Source of the DNA: Rapana venosa
Taxonomy: Eukaryota; Mollusca; Gastropoda; Neogastropoda; Muricidae
Reading direction: 5' to 3'
NCBI GenBank assembly: GCA_028751875.1
Contig: CM054158.1
Location: forward strand, 7,633,416 to 7,697,415
Length of the DNA stretch: 64,000 nt
A model generated the notes under the pieces. That model was not told the origin of the DNA. It did no database searches and saw nothing but the letters and a program-made list of their open reading frames with translations. The stretch's first letter is position 1; each line of letters opens with the position of its first letter. This document shows, piece after piece, positions 10,964 to 22,900 of this stretch. The position numbers and the translations under genes are program-made.

Positions 10964-12600
10964 TTTGTGGAAAAAATGCGACTTCTGCCTGCTGACTTGT
11001 ATGATTCTTGTTAGATGAAGGATGAGATCAGAGACATTCCTCAAGTTGGTATGTGGCTAAACGGCTGCATCCACAAAATCTCACCATCGGTGAACCTGGG
11101 TGTACTAAAATATTTTCGACTTGACTTGGGAGTTCTAGCTACGGACAGCAAAAAAATTAGAGGCAGCAATATGATGACATGATTGTTCGTTAAAGAATGA
11201 TATCGGATATAGTAATGACATGTATGTTTGTTGAGGAATGATATCAGATACAGTAATGACATGAATGTTAGTTGAAGAATAATAACAGATACAGTTATTG
11301 TTAGTTGAATAACTGACGCAGTAATGACCTAATTGTTACATAATGTGTAATACCAAAGAAAAAAATGGCAGGATGGTTAGTTAAAGAATCAGACCGAACA
11401 TAATTGATTTTGGTCTTAAGTCACTGAAAGAAAAGTTTACAGTGCAATGGCTTCTTGGAGGTTGCTATCATGGACAAGAATGTTATTGGGAAAAAAGGAT
11501 TATCGGCGAATGTTGCTGCACTTTCTGTACCGTGTGAGTGTTACAGGGCACGCTTATATATAGTCCAGTGACAAACCCTCAACGTATAGGCCAACCACGA
11601 ATCCACACCTGATGTCTCAGAACCTTTCGCTGAGAACAGATTTTGATTGCAGTCACTTAAACCTTCACCAAGCGCAAACTTACCAGTGCCTTACCTCCCT
11701 TCATGTATATACACATGCAGAATATCAAATATGAGCAATGAAGATCCCATAATCGGTATCAGCATCCTTCAGGCTACTGAAACATAAATATACCCAGCAT
11801 GCATTGTGTTGCAAACAATTAGCTGCTCTGAAGTCAAAATATGTCAACTGAGGCCAGTAGGCAGACCTGCAGAGGAGTGCAGGAGAAGACCAGGCAGTAC
11901 ACAACCCAATAACGCAGAAAAGAGAACGTGAACGATTTGTTCACAAAAAGGCCATTGGCCCATACATGAAGGGGATTGCCGAACTGCTCAGTATTTTGGT
12001 TGGGGGTGGGGGGAAAGCAATAATGACAAAATGTTATTGTATAACCAAAAAAGCCAGTTACAAAAATATGACTTAGGATAACAATATCTCTCTTATTCTG
12101 AAAGCTTTCCACAAATATAAAGTGAGGCTGTGCACAACCTCAGGGTGACTTGAAGCCATGAGTAAACATAGTCTTAATAAATTAGGCTGTCTACTATATT
12201 TTATAGGGATGTAAATCGTAGAAGAGAGGGAGAGAGAGAAACTTCCTGTGAAACCACTGCTGTGTGATAGTCCCTGAAAGCTGTGTCTATAAGTTATTCT
12301 GTATACTGCCATCAGGAATGGGGAGAAAGGAAGCTGATTTCCTGGTACCCATCTTTCCACTACCTCAAGCAACCATGATAAGAACAGTATAAGTTTTTTC
12401 TGCTTGAGCTGTTGCAGATGACAGTATTCCTAAATATATGGAGCTTTTTTCTTCTTTTTTTCAAACTTTTTAAATTCAGGTTTGTTTTTTTTTACATTGC
12501 ACAGTTATAAAGACACAACATATATGGAGCTTAGCATCTTCAAAAACAGAAAAAAATTAAGTTTAGCTATTCCAAAAGTACACAAGATATTTTGCAATTG
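10964..12600. other. Intergenic sequence with R3, degenerate tandem repeat and S3 3' end
   Basis: No gene recognised. R3 (+) lies at 11066-11150. A degenerate tandem of about 45-60 bp units (GATATCAGATACAGTAATGAC-like) lies at 11160-11345. The 3' half of an S3 SINE lies at about 11695-11925 (CAGCATGCATT..., GCTGCTCTGAAGTC, GGAGAAGACCAGGC). The rest appears unique and A/T-rich. Confidence 0.5.
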
Positions 12601-12995
12601 GGGTGGGTTAGCCTAGTGGTTAGAGCATTGAGTTCTATGATCTGAAGGCCTGGGTTTGAGATACCACCAAGGCATCTGTTCAAGGGGATTTTCCCTTGGA
12701 GTTAACATCAGTGGCCACTCCACTCCCCCAAAAGTCCTTTGGATGAGACTATAAACAAGTCCCATGTGCAAACACACAGAGAACATCTTGCACTCATGTT
12801 AAAACCTGTTCCACCTTTTTGCATGCTGGAAGCAATGGATTACAACATAATAAACCATATGCAGACTGGTGTTGTGTTAAGACATTATCCCTTAAGTTAG
12901 AAAGGGGCTTCCTTAGTGGTGGGGAAAAAAGGCCACATAATATGCAGAATCTTACCATTGGTAAACTGCACAGCTGTAGATGAGGAAAAACTCAA
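12601..12995 (+). mobile_element. S1 tRNA-derived SINE, near full length, R3-type 3' end
   Basis: Head TTAGCCTAGTGGTTAGAGC (A box), diverged B box (GGGTTTGAGATACC), body with CCCTTGGAGTTAACATCAGT and TTTGGATGAGACTATAAAC. The 3' part has CTTACCATTGGTAAAC and AGCTGTAGATGAGG, corresponding to the R3 module. Lies between GBE1 and RP2. A shorter, internally deleted relative follows at about 13170-13310. Confidence 0.75.
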
Positions 12996-13310
12996 CCATC
13001 TCCATTACTGCTGCAATCTGTGAAGCTCCACGCAAGGCCACCAGGGTTCACTATCTCTCCCTGTCTCTGCTGAGGTCTGATCTGCAGCCCTCCTCCCAGA
13101 CCACTGATCTCTGTGATGTTGGCAATGTAGGATGTTGGTGGTCTGCTTCTTTTCCTTTTGCCCTCAATCTTACCTTGGGTAAGACTGCACCTAAGTCCAC
13201 ATATCCAAACGCACACAGAACATCTTGCACACATGTTAAAACCACCCTAATGGTAGGAAAATGGTCATATACCACAAAATATAGAGCTCTAGCTAAAAAC
13301 AAGAAAAAAG

Positions 13311-13695
13311 TAAGTCGTTAACCTGGCTGAGTTGCAAGAGGTCTTGACAAGATGCCTAAGACTGGGAGAGTAAATAAAATAACGAGAAACTATATTGATG
13401 TTCCTGCATTCACTTACATTATTATAGCCTATCCATAGAATATTTCAGTTAGGATTTAAAAATAAAAACTCCCAGTGCAATGTAAGCATCCAAAAGTTAA
13501 CTTCACTTCACTGTTCTGGGAAATCAGCTGATCAATCTCAACATTTACTGAGTCAATAGCAGACCACTTGCCACTACTGTTGTCTGTCTTGTTCAAACAA
13601 TTAGAAGAGCTCACTGAAGGAAGCTTCCTCAGTTTCCTATCTCTTTCATCCACAGACTTTCTTGTTTTGGTATTGAGTTTGTTTTATTCAAAAAT

Positions 13696-13730
<35 letters not shown>

Positions 13731-14766
13731 ACAGAAAAAACGAGAAAGGGGGAAGGAAAAAAAGACTAGGTGATCATGAGAAAGAATCTAAGACTACTGA
13801 AAAGATAATGGCCTGTTAGATACTACAACAAACAAAAAAAGTGTAACTGAGTGATGAGATAATGCTAATAATGATCTTTATTTCCATATGTTAACAAATT
13901 AGCCCTTACATATTCATTTCCTCCTTAACAGGGGCTATAATAGTAGAACATTTACAGAATACAAAAAATCTTTTCTTACAAATCTTTTTTTTAAAATAGC
14001 TGAATATATACAATTATTGTATAACAGAGAAAGACAGACAGACAGACTGATAAATAGGACAGAAAAACAGATGCAGAGAGACAGCTGTTGTACACTCTGT
14101 GTACTAAGAATATCATAATTTATAACAGACATTGAGAAAACAAATAAGTGCTTTTATGTATCAATTATACATCAACAACATCAAAAGAATAAATCGTGTA
14201 CATGGATGAATGATGAGAGAGAGAGAGAGACAATGACAATGACAAATTCTTTTATTTCGAGGATAATGAATAAGCACACATGTGCTTTTTTACATCCAGT
14301 CCCCGCCCGTTAGGGATACATCTTAATAATAATAACCCAATACTTATACATTCTCACAATAAAAACAAGGGGAAATAACCCTTTTCAAAACAGCTCCCCC
14401 TCAACAACCCCCCCCCCCCCCCCCCCAAAGCAAGCAATTAAAAGAAAATCCTAAAAATACCCCACCCCCCAAAAAACCCTAACCAAAACAAACAAACAAA
14501 CAAAAGAGAAGAAAAAACCAAACCAACAAAAGATGATAAAAAAGAGAAAAACAGGCAAACAACAAGAACAAGAACAAGAACAACAACAAAGCCAAGAAAA
14601 ATAACACAACCAAACTTAATAAGTCATAAAGATAAACATCTACACATTGTCAAATGGTACACATACTTGTTACACATAATTATAAGATATTGAAATAGGG
14701 CACTCATTAAAACTTAAGTACAGAGGCAAGTCCAATAAAGTATTGAAAATATAAAAACAAAACACA

Positions 14767-14822
<56 letters not shown>

Positions 14823-15699
14823 TGATAATATTTTTTTCTATGGTTAATAGATAAGGGCTAACAAACTCTTTTTCATTTGGCTCTTGCTCTGAATAGAGTT
14901 TATGATAGATAATGGCAAATGAAGATTTTAAACAAACTTTGGAGAGAAAAAAACATGTGTACAAGAATAATAATAAAAACAAGAATATGATATAGGACTA
15001 AAAAAGACTGAGACACAAAAAGCCTAGTGAGAAAGAAAGAGGGAGTTTTTATATTTCAGCGTTTTCACATTTCAGTTAAACTGTTGTAGCCTGGTGCTAT
15101 TGATACCGGTTCAACTGATGAACTGGCTACCAGAATCGTTCCATTTCAAAGTGAGAATACGACGGACACGCCCCCTTAGTGACCGTCACGTGGTCAGAAC
15201 TGAAAATGCAGACGCCATCGCAAAGATGCAATAAGTCTAGTGTACCCTGGGCTTGTTTGTCTAAACTGAGACTATCAACATTTTCCATATCACGACCCAC
15301 TTTTACCGCAGTGATACAAAACACTTTTATCGTAGATCCTCGTTAAAAATCAGTCTCATTACTTGTCTAATATTTCTGTCTTCAGGTGAGTTCCCATAGT
15401 GATTGAATATGATCAGTGGGAAAATGAGCACGCACCGAGTAACAAAACTGTACAGACTGTCGTTTAAACAAGATATCAAAGAGTGTGTTCCTTAGACATT
15501 TGAAGATTTCTGAACAACAGACTTCCTGATCAGGTGAAGGGGAATGCGTTCAAATTCCATTGGGTGTAGACTAGGCAATAAGATTGTTTTGGATCGTGTT
15601 GGTTTCGAGATGAATTTCGTGTAGTTGTGAGTATCCTACACCTTTATATACTAATCAGGGACGTACAAAAAGCCCGATTGCATTTTTGTCCTTAATCAA
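13311..15699. other. Intergenic region with microsatellites
   Basis: No gene recognised. Holds AG microsatellites at 13699-13727 and 14771-14818, a reversed S1 tail at about 14250-14310, a 19-bp C run at 14408-14426 and A-rich simple sequence. From about 15030 the sequence becomes less repetitive and may belong to the RP2 upstream flank. Confidence 0.4.
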
Positions 15700-15951
15700 T
15701 CTAAACTAAAGTTCTTCGCCAGAACTCCGGAATGCTCTGCAGAGCGTGCTCGTTCCCTGCACGGACCTGACTCCGTTGCCGAAACAAATCGCACGTGCCC
15801 ATACGTGAAATGGTTCTAGCTATGTTTTTTATCCAATCAAATCGTTGCATTTTATCTGCTGCGATCTCACTTTAGAGGCAGTCTCGGAGATTTCGTTGAA
15901 TTCCCAGGCATGTTCTAGCGGCTCCTATGATTTACTAGACAGTCGGAGAGA
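15700..15951 (+). promoter_or_regulatory. RP2 5' flank / 5' UTR with E-box and CCAAT motif
   Basis: Immediately upstream of the RP2 start codon. A CACGTG E-box is at 15792-15797 and a CCAAT box at 15833-15837. No TATA box at a convincing position. The region is relatively free of simple repeats. The transcription start is not determinable; promoter function is inferred from position and motifs. Confidence 0.4.
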
Positions 15952-16040
15952 ATGGGATGTATATTTTCATGTTTCCGACGTCGGTCGGACCAGCAACAAC
16001 TCGAGAATGTGCAAGAGGAAGCACCGAAAGTATATTCTTG
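15952..16040 (+). CDS. RP2: RP2 coding exon 1 (lipidation signal)
   Basis: Reads [16 protein letters not shown]..., ending in APKVYSW with Trp30 split as TG|G across the intron. Strong donor GTGAGT at 16041. PKxYSW is the conserved junction into the TBCC domain. Cys7 is an additional cysteine absent from the human MGCFFSKRR start. Confidence 0.93.
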
Positions 16041-17184
16041 GTGAGTATTCATTGTACAGACATAACCGGCAGCAATCCAAGACATATCACTCATTCACTG
16101 GCATGACAAATGATCATCAAAGGCCGAGCCGATTAGAAATGCTACCTCAGCTAACAAATCAGTAAAGGTGTACATCGGTAGTAGGGTGTACTGAAGATGG
16201 ACTGTAAATGTAACAATATTCGAGAAATCAGTTTCATTGTGCTCAGCACCCTGTACTTCCCCAGCAAGTTGGGGGGAAAAGGGGATTACAAGAAAGTACT
16301 CGGATTAGAGTTAACTTTATTAAAAAAATTTAAAATGTTAAAAGGGCAGGATATCCTAGAAGTAAACTGTGATTAATTCATGATCAGATGGTAATTGAGG
16401 GAACACTTCAAGTATCAGCTGAGATGTCGGTCAGAAGGTTGTTGGTTTTTTTCCCCCAGGCACTGACTTGCCTGTGGGTGCTGACTGGAACCTCCAAGTC
16501 CTTCAGTTGGGTGTTAAGTGTAAATGAGGGTCCCATGCACGAATGCTTGCAGAACATCACTCCTACATGTTAAAACATGTCAACCTTTGTTGTTGCTTTT
16601 TTTTTTTTTAAAGAAGTGGAGGCCAGCTGTGTCTGATGGCATGGGTGACATTACTGACAAGTATACCCTGCATGCACCCTGCTGTCTTGAGAAGGACAAG
16701 CTCCTCCAGGTTTGACTGACACTACCAGAAAAATTAAGTGCTGTGCCCCAGTGAATCTTTATGGAGGTGAAGTCAAGCTAAAAAAAACAACAAACCAAAA
16801 CCAAAACAAACGACAACCAGTAGCACTTTGTTGATTTAACAAAGGTGTTAGAATTTGCATCTGTTTTGTATGTCACTGTTATGGTGTTACTGTTACAGTG
16901 TTAGTGAACTTAGTGCTTTTGACTTTTAATGAGTACTCTGATACTGAATATCAGCTCAAATGAATTATGGGAACATTGATATGCACATTCTGGCTGTATA
17001 ATTTATAATAGCTGCATGTGTTTTTGTTTTAAAAAAAATTCATGGCATTATGTGTGTGTATGAGTGCGAATACTATATATGTGCATACATGTGTTCATGT
17101 GTGTATGCGTGCAATTGTGTGTGGGTGTGTCTGGAAACCACAATGTACTTTCCATATGATCACTATAATCAGAGACAGAGAGAG

Positions 17185-17222
<38 letters not shown>

Positions 17223-17488
17223 GTGTGTGTGTGTTTGTGTGTACTTAATGAATTATGCTAGTTATAAATAGTTAAAATCAGTCACTGTGTATCTTTTGTG
17301 TATTCTTGTTCAGTAGCAATGATTGATTGAGCTCAAGAGCAGAGTGGATAAGGTTTTTTTATGTGCGTTTTTGGGGAGGGGGGGTGATTTTTTTGGTCCT
17401 TATTGCTCAGGCTTGAATAGATCTAGACAGCTCTACATAGCTGCTTGCTGGATTAAAGGGAGGGTGAATATCAATTATCAATATGTGT

Positions 17489-17535
<47 letters not shown>

Positions 17536-18459
17536 ATTGCAGGAGTTTGGGTCTTCTTTTGTGAAGTGTCAGTTCGCTTATTCTTCATTATAGTAATAGT
17601 GGATATGGATGCATGCAGAATTTTAATCTAAATGATATAGAGTGGCCAACTTTGCTCCCTCACAACACATTCCGAGAAGTCATAAGTAAACTTTGGGTTT
17701 GGTGAAATCCATTAGGGTTTCCTCTCCAGATTGCTTTTTTGTTGTTGTTGTTCATATCATTCACACCACTGGTATTAAGCCCCTGTCAGAATGTGACAGA
17801 CTAGAAGAAAGTGCAGTGTAGTCCACAGGGATTGGGAGACTTGTGTTTCATAAGAAAAAGCAAGTTGATACCAGTACCCCTTTTAAACTAAAAAGTCTTT
17901 GCTTTGGTTTCACACAAAAAGGCCCCCAAAAAGACTCATTTTGGTTGTTAATATAGAGCTGATAGAGCTGGTAATAATGGTCGAAACAGTTGTACTTAAA
18001 GGGAAGTTTTGTTTTGGAAAGTCTGCAAAGTCTGGTTTTGAAAAAAAAAACCAACCAACCCCTGAAGATTTATTTAGTGTTTTGAAAGATGGTTGGAAGT
18101 ACTTAAAGTGAAAAACAGTGAAAGGTATGATGCAAATTTTTTCTTTCTCTCAAACAAACAGCAACAACAATCACTTGAAAACAATGGAACACATAATATA
18201 CTGGCTTTTATTTATTTATTTATTTATACCACTTTAAGTCACGAGATTTCTCTGCGTGAAATTTGGGCTGCTCTCCCCGGGGAGAGCACGTCGCCACAAG
18301 AGCAGCGCCACCCTTCTTTTTTTTTTCTTTTTTTTTTTTGGTTTGCAACTGTATTTCTTTCCCTATCAGAGTGGCTTTTTTCTAAGAATTTTGCCAGGGA
18401 CAACTCTCTTGTTGCCGTGGGTTCTTTTACGTGCACTGCATAATTTTCTGTAACACACG

Positions 18460-18490
<31 letters not shown>

Positions 18491-19395
18491 TAGTGCCCAG
18501 ACCACCACTCATGGTCTAATGGATGGGGGAAAAGTTTCGGGCCCAGACGGGATATGAACCACCGCACACTTCCGACCCGGACTTTTCGCTTTCTAGACAG
18601 GCGCGTTACCTCTAGACCACCGATCCACCATCGGTAATATAGAGATAATATTAGAAATTTTGTTGAGATAATATTAGAAATTTTGAGACTAGAAAATTTT
18701 GATCTGATCTGTTGGGAACTCAGACATGGGGGCAGGGTTAAAACCAAGAAGGGCCCCATCAATGGATGATTTACTACTTTTTTTTAAAAAATTGACAATT
18801 TATTCTTTATTATGTTTTTAGTCATCGCTTTTGTTTTAGGTATTGTCGGCCCAGAGTGAGCTCTCGTATTTAATTCATTTTTGTCAGGGGTCAATTTTTG
18901 ATGTTTTTGTTTATTATAATTTGTAGGCCTGTTTGTTTATGTCAGAATATTTTGGTATACATCCCTTTTTATTTGATTTTCTCCTAGTTTTGTTTGGAAG
19001 AGGCCTATGAGTTTATAAATATAAGAAATGATAACTATGTAATTGTCAGGTGTCTCATTTTTGTGTGTGTGTTCCTGGCAAGAGCTCTGAGGTTCACTGA
19101 TGGTAAGGTTGTTGCGTATGTGACACTTCCCCCACCTTTAATTGAGGTAACTGCATTCAGACTTTGGGGATTTAAGAAAAGACAACAACTTTGTTACTGT
19201 CCCATTTTATTCCCGAGTGGGTGGTTCCCACAATGCCACTCTCTCTTTATCACACAATTGTATGCATGCATGTAAGCAAGCACATGATGACATACACTCT
19301 CTCTCTCTTTCTCCAGGGTCTCTCTCTCTCGCTCACACACACACACATGCACGCACACACACACACACACAGATACACACACACACACACACTCG

Positions 19396-19480
<85 letters not shown>

Positions 19481-19857
19481 CCTGTCTGTCTCCCAATCTC
19501 TCTCTCCCTCTCTCTCAAACACACACACACACGCATGCACATGCGAGCGCTCACACACACATGCACACACACACAATTCTATGAGCACATAGACACACAC
19601 ATATAATGATAACCACACACACACATCCACCCACATGCATTCACAAACATGCACGCGTACATGCACGCACACGCACACACAGAGAAGTGTACACTCTCGC
19701 CCACTCACTTCAAGTATATATTGCACTAATTGTCTTATGTCATATAACCTTATTCACTCATCACATACATTTTACACCTACACATTTTCCCCTGCTCATG
19801 TGATATGGGCCAGATGGCCAGCAAAGAGTGAGCAAACCTTTATTGTTATTACTATTG

Positions 19858-19909
<52 letters not shown>

Positions 19910-22900
19910 ACACAGAGTGCTAAACTAAAGATACACAATATCACAAACATGCATGCACTACTTTATGCAATCACTCTCTCTCTCTCTCTCTCTCTTCCCC
20001 CCCTCTCCCCCCCCCCCCTTCTCCCCCCCCCCCCCCCCTCCCCTTCTCCCCCCCCCCCTCCCTCTCTCTCTCTCTCTCTTTCTCTGACCTAATCAAGTTT
20101 TTAAGAAGTCAGAAATGTGATTGATATGAAGTATACATGTACATTAGCAACAAGAGAGACATCAAGTATAGAATTATTTTGTCTTTGCAGTTGGGGTACA
20201 GTCTGTGTGTAAAAGTAGAATAACAAGTGACGTAAAGTAAAAAGTAAAAGTCTGTGATACTTGTATTGATTTGTGCGGCAGCTAGAAAACAGAAATTTTC
20301 GCAGACATACAGATCTGTATCATTATTCAAAATCAACTGACTAGCAGTAGCAGCCTCGTGCACACACACACACACACACACACGAGGGAAGCAACTGAAG
20401 CTGACATTTTTTTGTTGTTGTTGTTGCTTGGCCTGAAAACTAATCCAGAAGGATTATTTTTGTGCTGGCTAAAAATAGCTTGGTCTTTGTGATGACTGTT
20501 ACACTACAGCTGAGGAGACTGGGCCATTGATTGATCACAGGAGTAGAAGTTAGACATGGTGATGGTGTGATGAAGGGATGGCCTTGTCGTTTATGACTTG
20601 TTAGCAAATCTGATTAGCAGATGCATAATGGGGGCATAGAGAGGCAATATCTCAGCAGGTAGAGTGCAGCTCCTCATCTCTGGCGCTTCACACTGTGGGT
20701 GTAAGGTCTTGGGTGTCCAAAACAGTGAGGAGCTGCTTACTTTTTTTTCCCCTTGGTTACATTTTTTTTTTAATTGATTTCTGGAACCAGTTAGATCTAT
20801 GGGGTTTTTTGTGGGGGTTTTTAAAGGTGGCTGAAATGTAACTAAGTAAAACTAAAAGTTGAGTCTCAAACTGAAATTGATGCAAAATGCACTGCAGACT
20901 ATAAGTATAATATTATGTACGCTAACGCATAGCCTGTAAGTAAATTATTGCACCTGTATGACTATTATGTCCAATACAATTGTGGACATTTCAAAACAGT
21001 TGCAGTTTTAAGTCTCACCATTGGTGAACTTTGGAGCTGTAGCTGAGGAACACCCCCCCCCCCCAAAAAAAAAAACCCACAACAACAACAAAAACAACAA
21101 ACAAACCAAAAATCAAAACAAAATAACACTTCCCCTCCTCCCCAAAAAACAAATCAACTAAAAAAACGAATAATACAATATTCAATAATAGTAATCATAA
21201 TTCTTCATTCCTTTCCTCCAGTAATAAAATGTATGTTTTTACTATACTTAAGGGCAATATTTTGTGTGTGTGTAAAGATGGTGGGTTTTTCCCCCCTTTA
21301 TAAATAATGTTCTGGAAGTCAAAGGGCTAAAGTGTAATTTAGAGACTGTTTCACTTCAGGGATATTGGGGGGACACAGTGAAGGCTGGATTGCAGTTGTT
21401 CACTTTAGTTCAGGGATATGTGGCACACAGGGAAAGGAGGATCAGTTCACAGCATTAGTGACTGTTTCAGGGATATGTGGGATGCTGTGAAAGCTGGAAG
21501 GTAGTTGTTCACAGGATTGATGACTGTTTCAGGGATATATGGGACACAGGGAAAGCTGTAGTTGTTCACAGTACGGAGTGACTGTTTCAGGGATATGTGG
21601 GACACAGGGAAAGCTGGACTGTAGTTGTTCACAGTACGGAGTGACTGTTTCAGGGATATGTGGGACACAGGGAAAGCTGTAGTTGTTCACAGTACGGAGT
21701 GACTGTTTCAGGGATATGTGGGACACGGGGAAAGCTGGACTGTAGTTGTTCACAGTACGGAGTGACTGTTTCAGGGATATGTGGGACACAGGGAAAGCTG
21801 GACTGTAGTTGTTCACAGTACGGAGTGACTGTTTCAGGGATATGTGGGACACGGGGAAAGCTGGACTGTAGTTGTTCACAGTACGGAGTGACTGTTTCAG
21901 GGATATGTGGGACACGGGGAAAGCTGGACTGTAGTTTTTCACAGTACGGAGTGACTGTTTCAGGGATGTATGTGGGACACAGGGAAAGCTGGACTGTAGT
22001 TTTTCACAGTATGGAGCGACTGTTTCAGGGATATATGGGACACAGGGAAAGCGGGACTGTAGTTGTTCACAGTATGGAGCGACTGTTTCAGGGATATGTG
22101 GGGCACTGGGAAAGCTGGACTGTAGTTGTTTACTGTATGGAGTGACTGTTTCAGGGATATGTGGGACACAGGGAAAGTGGGAGTTGTTCACTGTATGGAG
22201 TGATTGTTTCAGGGATATGTGGGACACAGGGAAAGCTGGAGTTGTTCACAGTACGGAGTGACTGTTTCAGGGATATGTGGGACACAGGGAAAGCTGTAGT
22301 TGTTCACAGTATGGAGTGACTGTTTCAGGGATATGTGGGACACAGGGAAAGCTGGACTGTAGTTGTTCACAGTACGGAGTGACTGTTTCAGGGATATGTG
22401 GGACACGGGGAAAGCTGGACTGTAGTTGTTCACAGTACGGAGTGACTGTTTCAGGGATATGTGGGACACGGGGAAAGCTGGACTGTAGTTGTTCACAGTA
22501 CGGAGTGACTGTTTCAGGGATATGTGGGACACGGGGAAAGCTGGACTGTAGTTGTTCACAGTACGGAGTGCCTGTTTCAGGGATATGTGGGACACTGGGA
22601 AAGCTGGACTGTAGTTGTTCACAGTACGGAGTGACTGTTTCAGGGGTATGTGGGACACGGGGAAAGCTGGACTGTAGTTGTTCACAGTACGGAGTGACTG
22701 TTTCAGGGATGTATGTGGGACACAGGGAAAGCTGGACTGTAGTTTTTCACAGTACTGAGTGACTGTTTCAGGGATATATGGGACACAGGGAAAGCGGGAC
22801 TGTAGTTGTTCACAGTATGGAGCGACTGTTTCAGGGATATGTGGGGCACTGGGAAAGCTGGACTGTAGTTGTTTACTGTATGGAGTGACTGTTTCAGGGA

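Noticed and set aside
19194..19726. Arg/Glu-rich and Cys/Val-rich frames of 100-158 codons
   Set aside because: Translations of TC and CA microsatellites.
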